Part shown: piece after piece, positions 1 through 8,491 of the stretch
Layout of the letters: each line of letters begins with the position of its first letter
Position numbering within the stretch: the first letter of the stretch is position 1
Origin: Psychroflexus montanilacus
GTDB taxonomy: Bacteria; Bacteroidota; Bacteroidia; Flavobacteriales; Flavobacteriaceae
Length of the DNA: 64,000 nucleotides
Direction of reading: 5' to 3'
Assembly: GCF_020164535.1 (NCBI RefSeq)
Contig: NZ_JAIQZC010000005.1
Location: 1 to 64,000, forward strand
The notes under the pieces: model-generated
The model's database searches: none
Told to the model about the DNA's origin: nothing
Seen by the model: the letters and a program-made list of their open reading frames with translations, nothing else
Position numbers and translations under genes: made by a program

Positions 1-91
<91 letters not shown>

Positions 92-103
92 TTTATACTA
101 AAC

Positions 104-134
104 CCTTCATTGCATCCGTAATGAAGGTTTTTTT
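104..134 (+). terminator. Rho-independent terminator of the rRNA operon
   Basis: An 8-bp perfect stem (CCTTCATT at 104-111 pairing with AATGAAGG at 120-127) closes an 8-nt loop and is followed by seven T residues. It lies directly after the 5S rRNA and fits an intrinsic terminator on the plus strand. Confidence 0.85.
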
Positions 135-166
135 ATTTAAACACATTTATACACTCATATTTACAC

Positions 167-202
167 AAAAAAGTCTGCATAAATTAATTATGCAGACTTT
201 TA
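167..202 (-). terminator. Terminator of the M3 peptidase operon, possibly bidirectional
   Basis: A 10-bp stem (GTCTGCATAA at 173-182 with TTATGCAGAC at 188-197) has six A residues before it and four T residues after. Read on the minus strand the A-run becomes the U-tract, so it can end transcription of the peptidase gene that stops at 223. It may also back up the rRNA terminator. Confidence 0.75.
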
Positions 203-222
203 TTCTAGTTGTATTTTTGATA

Positions 223-2253
223 TTAAGCTGGGATCAATCCAGCTCTTTTCAATAAAGCTTTAGGGTCAGGTTCTTTACCCCTAAACTCTTTATACAGTTT
301 TGTAGGCTCAATGGTGCCTCCTTTTTGGAGAATGTTTTTTTTATACTTTTTAGCTACAGCTTCATTAAAAATCCCTTCTTCTTTAAAAAGCTCAAAGGCA
401 TCAGCATCCAATACTTCTGCCCATTTGTAAGAATAATATCCAGAACTGTATCCGCCTTGAAAGATGTGACCAAAAGCAGTACTCATACAATTATTATCCA
501 CATCAGGTAAAAGTTCAGTCGATTTAAAGGCTTTATCTTCATGTGCTTTTACATTGTCAATTCCTTCAGTAGTTTTTAGTGCGTGCCATGCCATGTCCAA
601 TTTCCCAAAGCTAACTTGTCTGGTGGTTTGTAAGCCCTCCATAAAGTTAGACGATGCTTTTATTTTTTCAATATATTCAATTGGTAAGACCTTATTCGTT
701 TCATAGTGTTTTGCAAAAAGTTCAAGAGCTTCTTTTTCATAACACCAATTTTCCATCAACTGACTAGGTAGCTCTACAAAATCCCAGTATACAGAAGCTC
801 CTGAAAGGGATGGATAGGTTGTATTGGCATTCATTGCATGAAGAGCATGACCAAACTCGTGAAATAAAGTCGTCACTTCATTAAAGGTTAGGAGTGAAGG
901 CTTATCCTTTGTAGGTTTTGTGAAATTACAGACGATTGAGACCTGCGGCCTTTCTTCTTTACCTTCGTAATTATATTGATCCTTATAAGTTGTCATCCAT
1001 GCTCCATCTCTTTTGCCAGGTCTGGGATGAAAATCAGCATATAAAGTAGCTAAATACGTATTACCTTCATAAACTTTATAGGTCACTACATCTTTGTGAT
1101 AGACTTCAATACTATCATCTCTTTTAAAACTCAGGTTGAATAATTTTGAGGTAATTTCAAACATGCCCATAATGACCTGATTCAATTCGAAATAAGGCTT
1201 TAAAACCTCTTCATCCAAATCAAACTTCTTTTGCTTTAGCTTTTCAGAATAGTAAGCTTTGTCCCACTTCTGAAAGTCTTTAATACCATCACTTTCGAGT
1301 GCAAAAACTTTAATCTCTTCCATCTCCTTTTCAGCGGCTGGTAGAGCTTTTTCCAAAATATCATCAAGAAAGGATTCTACATTGTCTATACGTTGAGCCA
1401 TGCGTTCTTGCAGAACAAAATCAGCGTGAGAGTCAAATCCAAGAAGATTTGCTCTTTCTAACCTTAACCTTACGATTTCTAAGACATTTTCTTCGTTATT
1501 GAATTCGTTATCTTTAAAAGCTTTAGAACCAAAACCTAAAAACATCTGTTTTCTTAGGTTTCTATTCTTAGCAAATTTCATTATTGGAATGTAAGTAGGG
1601 AAATCCAAAGTCAAAATATAACCCTCTTCACCTTTTTCTTTAGCGGTCACCCTGGCAGACTCTTTCACAGAATCTGGAATGCCATCTAATTCGGCTTCAT
1701 CAGAAATATGCAATTGAAAGTTATTGGTTTCTGCCAACACATTTTCTCCAAACTTTAAAGAGGTAAGGGATAATAATTTATCGATTTCTCTCAATCGCTC
1801 TTGCTTTTCCTCATTTAGATTAGCTCCGTTTCTGGTAAAGTTTTTATAAATCTTATCGAGTAACATGATCTGTTCTCCAGTAAAATCATGATTTGACTTA
1901 TCCTCATAAACCTGTTTAATCTTATCAAATAAACCTTTATTCAGAAGTAAATCATTATTAAACTCACTCAACAAAGGAGAAATTTCCTGTGCTAGTTTTT
2001 GAATTTCTGGATTCGTCTCAGCTGAATTTAAATTGAAGAAAATACTTGCAATTCTACCTAACTGGTTGCCTGAAAATTCTAAAGCTTCGATGGTATTTTT
2101 AAAAGAAGGACTTTCAGAGTTTTTGACAATAGCATCAATTTCTTGTCTTGCCTCTTTCAGACTTTCTTCAAAAGCAGGTTTAAAATGCTCAGTTTTTAAC
2201 TTTGAAAACGGAGGGTGATCAAACTTTTGAAGTAATGGGTTTATTTTTGTCAT
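223..2253 (-). CDS. dcp: M3 family oligopeptidase (peptidyl-dipeptidase Dcp-like)
   Basis: This is a 676-residue zinc metallopeptidase, the normal length for bacterial Dcp and oligopeptidase A. The gluzincin motif HEFGH is at residues 465-469, and the likely third zinc ligand is Glu494 in DFVELPSQ. The C-terminal HIFQGGYSSGYYSYKWAE segment is typical of M3 substrate-site loops. Family members cleave short peptides; Dcp removes C-terminal dipeptides. No signal peptide is obvious, so a cytoplasmic role in peptide recycling is likely. It starts 14 nt after the nucleoid-associated protein gene, so the two are probably cotranscribed. The choice between Dcp and other M3 subfamilies is by overall resemblance. 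Confidence 0.92.
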   Translation of the reverse strand: MTKINPLLQKFDHPPFSKLKTEHFKPAFEESLKEARQEIDAIVKNSESPSFKNTIEALEFSGNQLGRIASIFFNLNSAETNPEIQKLAQEISPLLSEFNNDLLLNKGLFDKIKQVYEDKSNHDFTGEQIMLLDKIYKNFTRNGANLNEEKQERLREIDKLLSLTSLKFGENVLAETNNFQLHISDEAELDGIPDSVKESARVTAKEKGEEGYILTLDFPTYIPIMKFAKNRNLRKQMFLGFGSKAFKDNEFNNEENVLEIVRLRLERANLLGFDSHADFVLQERMAQRIDNVESFLDDILEKALPAAEKEMEEIKVFALESDGIKDFQKWDKAYYSEKLKQKKFDLDEEVLKPYFELNQVIMGMFEITSKLFNLSFKRDDSIEVYHKDVVTYKVYEGNTYLATLYADFHPRPGKRDGAWMTTYKDQYNYEGKEERPQVSIVCNFTKPTKDKPSLLTFNEVTTLFHEFGHALHAMNANTTYPSLSGASVYWDFVELPSQLMENWCYEKEALELFAKHYETNKVLPIEYIEKIKASSNFMEGLQTTRQVSFGKLDMAWHALKTTEGIDNVKAHEDKAFKSTELLPDVDNNCMSTAFGHIFQGGYSSGYYSYKWAEVLDADAFELFKEEGIFNEAVAKKYKKNILQKGGTIEPTKLYKEFRGKEPDPKALLKRAGLIPA

Positions 2254-2267
2254 AAATTAGTTTTGAT

Positions 2268-3326
2268 TTAGCTTTTTTCTTCCTTATTGAAGTAAACGAG
2301 GTAATAGAACATCTGGCGATCTTCGTCCCAGCCTTTTTCTATAAATTTCTCTGCACTGTCCCCGTTCACAAAATCCATCTTGATCTGCACATTAGTGTCC
2401 AGATTGATCACACTTTTGATTTTCTTACGAGCGGCGGTGACTGCCGTGTTGGATATAGGAAAATCCGAAAGGTCTTCCACTTTATACTTGGGTGCTTTTT
2501 CTGTTTTGTAATTTTGAAATTCAGGTTCTAAGGCCGGATTATCAATCACATCTTTTAGAAAATTTTGTTCATTAAAATTATCATTAGACGCAAAGTGGTT
2601 CATAGCTTTGTTCATGAAAAGCACTTCTTGTTGTTTGTCTTCAGCAGGCAAGACAACATCTTTAGCGAAATTCTCACAGAATTTTAAGTACTTCTTGGTA
2701 TAAAAATTTTCATCTTCAAAAAAGTCCACCTGCAAAAATTGCTCAAGCCAGTATTTGGTATCGTATTTATTGGAATCCACTGAAAGGATCTTATAACCGT
2801 TTTCTTTTTCAGTATTGAAAATTAAAGCGCCTTTGTCTAATTTATTTAGATAGACACCTTGTTGTAGGATGACATCCAAATTATTTTGCTTTTCTTCAAA
2901 CTGAAGGAAATCGTGTTTTAATTCAGATTTAAAAATTCCAACCGCAGACACTTTTTCGTTATCGATGAGCATATTTTCAAAATAGACTACATAAACTTCA
3001 CCGCCTTTGATATGCTGATGTTTGGATTCTTCAAACAGTAATCGGGTGATTTTTTTGGAAATCGAATGACTTTCCAAGGGATTATTGAAAATGTCAGTCG
3101 TTAAATTATAAAGCTCATGAAATTCTAAATCAGTATTATGAACAAAGTGATAGTAGTTTTCCTCTTTGTCTCTAAATGACTTTAAGAAATATTCCTTGAT
3201 GAGAGGTTTTAATTCATCCGAAAGTTCGTGTGGTTCTTCTGAAATAAATAGAGATTCATTTCGGCTTTTATTGCCTACACGATGTATGGACATGCTCTCA
3301 ATCTGAGCACTAAATAAGTTGATCAT
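2268..3326 (-). CDS. Nucleoid-associated protein, NdpA/YejK family
   Basis: The 352-residue product resembles the 37-kDa nucleoid-associated protein family. Recognisable features are the N-terminal IESMSIHRVGNK block, the KHQHIKGGEVYVVYFEN strand and the acidic central region. Family members bind the bacterial nucleoid and are soluble; their exact role is not settled. No enzyme motif is visible. The gene lies 35 nt downstream of the pRiA4b-like gene and 14 nt upstream of the M3 peptidase gene, within a minus-strand run. Confidence 0.85.
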   Translation of the reverse strand: MINLFSAQIESMSIHRVGNKSRNESLFISEEPHELSDELKPLIKEYFLKSFRDKEENYYHFVHNTDLEFHELYNLTTDIFNNPLESHSISKKITRLLFEESKHQHIKGGEVYVVYFENMLIDNEKVSAVGIFKSELKHDFLQFEEKQNNLDVILQQGVYLNKLDKGALIFNTEKENGYKILSVDSNKYDTKYWLEQFLQVDFFEDENFYTKKYLKFCENFAKDVVLPAEDKQQEVLFMNKAMNHFASNDNFNEQNFLKDVIDNPALEPEFQNYKTEKAPKYKVEDLSDFPISNTAVTAARKKIKSVINLDTNVQIKMDFVNGDSAEKFIEKGWDEDRQMFYYLVYFNKEEKS

Positions 3327-3361
3327 ATAAAACTATTAATTAATCTATGTATATGTTGGTT

Positions 3362-3874
3362 TTAATTCCAATTTTCATCAAAATCGAAATCATCTAAATT
3401 TTCAAATTCAATGTCATCATTACTATCATCATCGAAATCATCCAATTTTTCAGCTTCAAATTGCTTTTCGGGAGGGGATTCTGGCAACTGACCCTGAGCA
3501 AACATTAAGTTTGGATAATCCTGACCATCTTTAGGTTCGGTGATATCCGCCAGTTCTACATAAAATGTCCACATGTTGAAAAAATCATACACATAGATCA
3601 TCTTGGTGTCTTTTCTTGAAAATACAGAGTCCAGTGAGGTTTCATTCATCATATTCACATCGCCTTGTCCATCACTCATATCGAAGAGTAAATACTCTTC
3701 GCCTTGGTTCCATTCTTCATCACTCTTGTAAAATGAGGCCATTTCGGTACCATCGAAACCAAAGGCCTGAGCAATAGAATTGTGAAGATCTTCAAGAGTA
3801 GAGGTGTCTCTTATTTCAATATCTCTTATAACATCGTCTAGTACATCTAAAACGATTCTATATTTGTAAATCAT
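3362..3874 (-). CDS. pRiA4b ORF-3-like (IS1096 TnpR-like) protein
   Basis: The 170-residue protein begins MIYKYRIVLDVLDD and matches the pattern of the plasmid pRiA4b ORF-3 family: a beta-rich N-terminal domain with Trp and Phe positions (FGFDG, FFNMWTFYVEL). It ends in a strongly acidic tail, residues about 145-170, nearly all Asp/Glu/Asn. Despite the family's TnpR-like label there is no resolvase catalytic motif. Its start codon overlaps the heme A synthase stop by one base (TAATG), indicating translational coupling. The molecular function is unknown. Nothing around it suggests a mobile element. Confidence 0.75.
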   Translation of the reverse strand: MIYKYRIVLDVLDDVIRDIEIRDTSTLEDLHNSIAQAFGFDGTEMASFYKSDEEWNQGEEYLLFDMSDGQGDVNMMNETSLDSVFSRKDTKMIYVYDFFNMWTFYVELADITEPKDGQDYPNLMFAQGQLPESPPEKQFEAEKLDDFDDDSNDDIEFENLDDFDFDENWN

Positions 3875-4920
3875 TACTTAAGTGTTTTTGTAATTAGTTT
3901 AGCTTCAAAACTTTGCATTAAAATATAAAATTGTATTCCGAATAACAAAGCTGCAAAAACTAAATGTAAAGGTTGAGTAAGAAAGGGAAAATCTAAGTAA
4001 AACATAGCAATTCCAGTTAAGATTTCAATGCTTAAAATAATCATCATCCAGTTGGTGAGTTTGAAACCGAGATTTCTCGTTTTATTTAGCCACCAGATTC
4101 CAAGATTGATTAGTAAGACTAAAATCGAAAAGGATCTGTGTGCATAAAACACTAAAGTTGGATTCTCTAACCAATCACTTTTGTTTGAATAGCCAACTAA
4201 GTCAATTTGTTCGTCTACAAACTGTCTTACCTGAGTCCCCATGGCGACTTGAATTAAACTCAATATCACAGCAAAAACAAGTAGGTTTCTGAAGGTAAAG
4301 CTACTCCTTAAAGAAGTATCCTCCTCTGAAGAAAGTTTAAGAATGTAAATGAGAAGTGCTACTAATACTAAAGCAACAAGCATGTGGATGGTAATTCTTA
4401 CAGGAGACAAAACTGAGTACACTACTGTAGCACCCAGCCAGGCTTGAAAGAGCAGAAGTAACAGACAAAATATTGAAAAAAGCGTCAATTTTTTATTCTT
4501 TTTCCATTGTCCAAAAGAACTTATGGTCATAATCAGTATGGCAATTCCAGATAAGGCCCCCAAAAGTCTATTGATGTATTCTATCCAAGTATGAGCAGCG
4601 TTGAACTCTGCATAATCGTGTTTTTCATAGGTTTCCCAATGGGTTTGATCAAAACTTGAATTAGAGGTGAATGCCTCTTTAGCAACTTTTAGGGATTCGT
4701 CTACAATGATGACCTGACCTTTAAAATAGTCATGACCTGGTTCCCATTTTAATTGGCTTTCCTCTGTAGGTGGAATATAATAACCAAAACATTTTGGCCA
4801 GTCTGGACAGCCCATTCCACTCCCAGTCATTCTTACCACAGCCCCAGCGATAATAACCAGGTAGATAATGATGATAGAAGCTTTTATCGATTTTCTAAAC
4901 ACGTTTTTAGTTTTGTACAA
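3874..4920 (-). CDS. ctaA: Heme A synthase, COX15/CtaA family
   Basis: This is a 348-residue polytopic membrane protein. The first helix is followed by the hallmark RMTGSGMGCPDWPKC, with Cys38 and Cys44 in the first periplasmic loop. Conserved haem-ligand candidates include His110 in AAHTWIEYINR and later His residues in TIHMLV, YAHRSF and PLHLVF. Family members oxidise the C8 methyl of haem O to give haem A for cytochrome oxidase. The first loop (residues about 48-108) is long. It lies 75 nt after the nucleotidyltransferase gene and overlaps the next gene by one base. Other haem A assembly genes are not in this window. Confidence 0.93.
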   Translation of the reverse strand: MYKTKNVFRKSIKASIIIIYLVIIAGAVVRMTGSGMGCPDWPKCFGYYIPPTEESQLKWEPGHDYFKGQVIIVDESLKVAKEAFTSNSSFDQTHWETYEKHDYAEFNAAHTWIEYINRLLGALSGIAILIMTISSFGQWKKNKKLTLFSIFCLLLLLFQAWLGATVVYSVLSPVRITIHMLVALVLVALLIYILKLSSEEDTSLRSSFTFRNLLVFAVILSLIQVAMGTQVRQFVDEQIDLVGYSNKSDWLENPTLVFYAHRSFSILVLLINLGIWWLNKTRNLGFKLTNWMMIILSIEILTGIAMFYLDFPFLTQPLHLVFAALLFGIQFYILMQSFEAKLITKTLK

Positions 4921-4995
4921 AGATAATTCTTATGCATCAGTTGACCCCTTCATTACAAACTTTACAAGCGTATTTTGGGAGGTTTTTGAGAAAAA

Positions 4996-6423
4996 TTAAG
5001 GCTGTTGTTTAAATCCGTAAGCTTTGCCTTCTTTCAACATAAATTCAAAAGCGGCATCATATTCATTGGGAATGACCCCATCAAGAATAGCTTCTTTGAT
5101 TTTAGCTTTTATTTCTCCTACGGCCTGGCAAGGCTCTATATTGAAAGTTTCCATAATTTCTGTTCCTGAAACCGGTGGTTGAAAGTTTCTTACTTTATCA
5201 CGCTCTTCCACTTCTTTTATTCGGTCTCTTACGAGTTTGAAATTGTTGTGGTATTTCTTGTAACGTTTAGGATTCTTGGTGGTGATATCTGCTTCGCAAA
5301 GTGTCATCAAATCTTCCAAATGTTCACCAGCATCGTGAACCAGTCGTCTTACTGCAGAATCTGTGACGTCTTCATCTACAATAGCAATAGGTCTTGAACT
5401 CAATAAAACCAGTTTTTGAACAAATTTCATTTTGTCATTCAATGGCATTTTCAAACGTTTAAAGATCTGATACACCATTTTGGAGCCTTTGAATTCATGA
5501 CCATGAAAGGTCCAGCCAATTTTTTTGTGAAAACGTTTAGTCGGTGCTTTGCCGATATCATGCAATAAAGCGGCCCAACGCAGCCAGACATCATCGGTTT
5601 CTTTGGAAATATTATCCACAACTTCTAAGGTATGCCAAAAATTGTCTTTGTGTTTTTGTCCGTCAATTTCATCAATGCCTTCAAGATTGGTAAGCTCTGG
5701 AAGTATGCGTTTAAGTAATTCGGTATCGTGAAGCAATTTTAAACCGATGGAAGGTTTTTCCGATTCTAAGATTTTATGTAATTCTGTAACGATGCGTTCT
5801 TTACTAACGATATCTATCCTTGATGCATTGTCTTGAATAGCTTGAAGGGAATTCAGCTCGATCACAAAATTAAGCTGAGAGGAGAACCTTATAGCTCGCA
5901 GCATCCTCAAGGGATCATCAGAAAAGGTGACTTCTGGATCTAAAGGGGTTTTGATCAGCTGAGTTCTGAGATCCTGCAGACCATTAAAAGGATCCAGGAG
6001 TTTTCCAAAATGAGCTTTGTTCAACTGAAGCGCAAGCGCATTGATAGTGAAATCTCTTCGGTTTTGGTCGTCTTCCAGTGTTCCTTGTTCGACCTCAGGA
6101 TTTCGACTGTCTTCAGAATAAGACTCTTTTCTGGCACCAACAAATTCAACTTCCAGGTCAAAAATCTTCAACATGGCCGTGCCATAAGTTTTGAAAACCT
6201 TTACAGGCGGATGGCCAGGGAGTTTTTCAGACACTTTTTTGGCCAGTTCAATTCCACTGCCAACTGCAACAATGTCAATATCTTTAGCTTTGCCGCGTTT
6301 TAAAAAGAAATCCCTTACAAAACCACCTATAGCGTAAGCCTCTATGTGGAGTTCGTCGGCAGCTTCAGAAAGAAAATCGAATAGTTGATGTTGTAAAGCT
6401 TCTTGGTAATAAGTTTCAGACAT
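4996..6423 (-). CDS. cca: tRNA nucleotidyltransferase (CCA-adding type) with HD domain
   Basis: The 475-residue protein carries the class II nucleotidyltransferase head motif GGFVRD (33-38) with the DxD-type metal site DIDIV (48-52). The RRDFTINALA block (122-131), the PLRMLRAIRF motif and a C-terminal HD domain (LLHDIGK, HD at 288-289) follow. Family members add or repair the tRNA 3'-CCA end; some HD-bearing members are poly(A) polymerases or A-adding enzymes. No second nucleotidyltransferase is visible here to decide between full CCA and partial activity. It starts one base after the threonylcarbamoyl-AMP synthase gene stops, so the two tRNA-maturation genes are coupled. Confidence 0.9.
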   Translation of the reverse strand: MSETYYQEALQHQLFDFLSEAADELHIEAYAIGGFVRDFFLKRGKAKDIDIVAVGSGIELAKKVSEKLPGHPPVKVFKTYGTAMLKIFDLEVEFVGARKESYSEDSRNPEVEQGTLEDDQNRRDFTINALALQLNKAHFGKLLDPFNGLQDLRTQLIKTPLDPEVTFSDDPLRMLRAIRFSSQLNFVIELNSLQAIQDNASRIDIVSKERIVTELHKILESEKPSIGLKLLHDTELLKRILPELTNLEGIDEIDGQKHKDNFWHTLEVVDNISKETDDVWLRWAALLHDIGKAPTKRFHKKIGWTFHGHEFKGSKMVYQIFKRLKMPLNDKMKFVQKLVLLSSRPIAIVDEDVTDSAVRRLVHDAGEHLEDLMTLCEADITTKNPKRYKKYHNNFKLVRDRIKEVEERDKVRNFQPPVSGTEIMETFNIEPCQAVGEIKAKIKEAILDGVIPNEYDAAFEFMLKEGKAYGFKQQP

Positions 6424-6424
6424 T

Positions 6425-6994
6425 TTATTTGCGAATCACTTCAACCTTTCCATCCAAATCTAGTTTGATGATGGTAGAAGGCTTTTTATTTTTATTGGAT
6501 TGGTGCAAATTTACAACATAGTCCACGCCTTTTAAAATCTCCTCCGAAATTTCAAAGTAGTTAGCAGGGGTTTTTTGACCGCTTATGTTAGCTGAAGTAG
6601 AAACAATTGGTTTTTTGTATTTTCTCACCAGTTCCTTAGCAAAAATGTCATTTACCACTCTAATGGCCAGGGTATCATCTTCTGCAATCAGGTTGGTGGC
6701 AACTCTTATAGGATTTTGGTAAATAATAGTGGTAGGTTTATCTGCGTATTTTAAAATATCGTAGGCCACTTCTGGAATTTCTTCTACGTATTGATTCAGC
6801 ATTTTAAAGTCGGAAACCAGGCAAATCAAAGACTTATCGTTGGGTCTTTGCTTTAATTTATAGATTTTATCAATAGCCTCGGCATTGGTCGCATCGCAGC
6901 CTATTCCCCAAACGGTGTCGGTAGGATAGAGGATAAGTCCTCCTCTTTTAAGGGTTTGTATGCATTCTTGAATGACTTCTTTTTGATCTTTCAT
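6425..6994 (-). CDS. tsaC: L-threonylcarbamoyladenylate synthase, Sua5/YciO/YrdC family
   Basis: The 189-residue protein is a single YrdC domain. The N-terminal GGLILYPTDTVWGIGCDA segment and the C-terminal VSTSANISGQ motif are both diagnostic. It lacks the extra C-terminal domain of longer Sua5 proteins, so it is closer in length to TsaC. The family makes threonylcarbamoyl-AMP for tRNA t6A37 modification. It is the first gene of a minus-strand run of six. On the minus strand a TAGATTTG sequence (7033-7040) could be its -7 promoter element, though no matching -33 element was found. Confidence 0.9.
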   Translation of the reverse strand: MKDQKEVIQECIQTLKRGGLILYPTDTVWGIGCDATNAEAIDKIYKLKQRPNDKSLICLVSDFKMLNQYVEEIPEVAYDILKYADKPTTIIYQNPIRVATNLIAEDDTLAIRVVNDIFAKELVRKYKKPIVSTSANISGQKTPANYFEISEEILKGVDYVVNLHQSNKNKKPSTIIKLDLDGKVEVIRK

Positions 6995-7170
6995 ATATTT
7001 TGAAGATAAATTCTGCTGTAATAATGAAGTTACAAATCTAAGTTATTCTGTTGTTTTTGATTTTGAATTTGATAAACAAATAGGAAAAAAACATGAGAAT
7101 ATATTAGATAAGTCATACTAAGAATTATTTCTACATTTGAAACTTCGAACTAATCTTTATATTATACTAC

Positions 7171-7178
7171 TATATTTG
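7171..7178 (+). promoter_or_regulatory. Candidate -7 element upstream of the GT4 gene
   Basis: TATATTTG matches the Bacteroidota -7 consensus TAnnTTTG and lies 35 nt before the GT4 start codon at 7214. The nearest TTTG upstream ends at 7139, 31 nt away, longer than the usual 19-23. The assignment is tentative in such AT-rich DNA. Confidence 0.4.
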
Positions 7179-7213
7179 AGAACTGAAAATATGGTATTAA
7201 TTAGCTAACACAG

Positions 7214-8212
7214 ATGAATATATTAATTGTTGAAAATTCCATTATCCCCGTCAGTTTGTATGGGGGGACCGAAAGAGTAATTTGGGATCTTGGAAAAGAA
7301 TTTGTAAAATTAGGTCATAAGGTAACATTTTTAGTCAAGGAAGGTTCTACCTGTGAATTTGCATCTGTACTATACATTAATAACGAAATTCCTTTAGTTA
7401 AACAGATTCCTGTTGATATCGAAGTAGTTCATTTTAATTCGAAACAAGCTGATCTAGATTTGCTGGACACACCATATATTATTACTATACATGGTAATTA
7501 TTATGATAATGACGAATTTGATAAAAACGTAGTTTTTGTATCAAAAAATCACGCTAATCGTTATAATTCAGACTCTTATGTATATAATGGTCTAGACTGG
7601 AATGCCTACTCAAAACCAAATTTGACCGCTAAAAGAGAAGCTTTCCATTTTTTGGGAAAAGCGTCTTGGGGAGTTAAAAATTTGAAAGGAGCTATAGATA
7701 TTATTAAAAAGACGAAAACCGAAAAACTCAATGTGCTAGGTGGAAAAAGGTTTAGTGAAAGAGTTTTGAAGATGGGACCCTCATATGTTTTTTCTTCAAA
7801 AGTAAATTTTAAGGGAATGGTAGGCGGCCAAGAAAAAGAAGACTACTTAAACCATTCTAAAGGCCTGATATTCCCCGTAATATGGCATGAACCTTTTGGG
7901 TTAGCAATTATAGAAAGCTTATATTTTGGTTGTCCTATTTTTGGAACCCCCTATGGCTCATTAAGTGAGTTAGTAGTCGAAGATGTTGGTTTTCTTAGTA
8001 ATAGAGCAGATGAACTTACAAACTCAGTATTAAACTCAGAACGCTTTTCCTCTCAAGTCTGTCATGAGTATGCTGTTGAAAATTTCAATAGCAAAAAGAT
8101 GGCATTGGATTATTTAGCTAAGTATGAAAAAGTATCTAGTGGTTTGACTTTGAATCAAATGAATCCCAAATTAAAAAAACTACCAAAAAAGAAGTATTTG
8201 GAATTTAACTAG
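7214..8212 (+). CDS. GT4 family glycosyltransferase
   Basis: The 332-residue protein has a GT-B fold pattern. The N-terminal Rossmann half opens MNILIVENSIIP and contains YGGTERVIWDLGKEFVKLGH. The C-terminal half carries the family's EPFGLAIIESLYFGCP motif (around residues 226-241), the nucleotide-sugar binding Glu-x7-Glu region, followed by GTPYGSLSEL. It resembles enzymes annotated as UDP-glycosyltransferases that see a GGTER-type entry loop. The donor and acceptor are unknown. It is slightly short for GT4. It is the first gene of the alternating-strand lipopolysaccharide locus, and its own transcription unit ends at the remnant region 8213-8491. Confidence 0.85.
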   Translation: MNILIVENSIIPVSLYGGTERVIWDLGKEFVKLGHKVTFLVKEGSTCEFASVLYINNEIPLVKQIPVDIEVVHFNSKQADLDLLDTPYIITIHGNYYDNDEFDKNVVFVSKNHANRYNSDSYVYNGLDWNAYSKPNLTAKREAFHFLGKASWGVKNLKGAIDIIKKTKTEKLNVLGGKRFSERVLKMGPSYVFSSKVNFKGMVGGQEKEDYLNHSKGLIFPVIWHEPFGLAIIESLYFGCPIFGTPYGSLSELVVEDVGFLSNRADELTNSVLNSERFSSQVCHEYAVENFNSKKMALDYLAKYEKVSSGLTLNQMNPKLKKLPKKKYLEFN

Positions 8213-8276
8213 GGATGCAGAATCTATGCATTTTATTTTTGAATGAATTTAAAATTAGCCATTATACAAAGAGAAC

Positions 8277-8462
8277 CTAAGAGATGGTATTTAAATCGAC
8301 CTGAAGTTGTGTTCCATCTTTAATTTTTGTAATCACTTTGCTGTCATGACCTAACGCAAACGCTACTTTGTTAATATGTTTATACAGTTGGTTTAGTTTT
8401 CGATGTTCGGGTAATTTCTTGGTTAAATCTGAAATTTTCTTTAATAATATTGAAGTTTTTTT
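8277..8462 (-). pseudogene. Remnant of an FkbM-type methyltransferase gene (5' part only)
   Basis: On the minus strand one frame is open for 62 codons between a TGA at 8463-8465 and the TAG at 8277-8279. It has no start codon. Its translation reads like a genuine protein: LKKISDLTKKLPEHRKL, then YKHINKVAFALGHDSKV, then ITKIKDGTQLQVDLN. The last part resembles the strand just before the SAM domain of FkbM-family methyltransferases (KLKDGT..xVDL). The upstream ATG at 8464-8466 is in another frame. All of the expected catalytic domain is missing. The FkbM assignment is by resemblance from memory and needs a search. This fragment accounts for most of the 279-nt gap between the two flanking glycosyltransferase genes. 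Confidence 0.5.
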
Positions 8463-8491
8463 TCATGTATTTAAAGTAAGTTGAATCAAAA

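Noticed and set aside
3362-3874. Resolvase or transposon gene because of the TnpR-like family label
   Set aside because: No serine or tyrosine recombinase motif, no inverted repeats and a core-gene neighbourhood; only the family label hints at mobility.
5549-6303. Antisense ORFs over the nucleotidyltransferase gene
   Set aside because: Opposite-strand shadows of a well-supported gene, with no family features of their own.
8243-8323. Plus-strand ORF starting MNLKLAIIQREPKRW in the gap after the first GT4 gene
   Set aside because: Only 26 codons. Most of it is antisense to the methyltransferase remnant, and no family match or ribosome-binding context supports it. It might be a truncated gene start but evidence is too thin.
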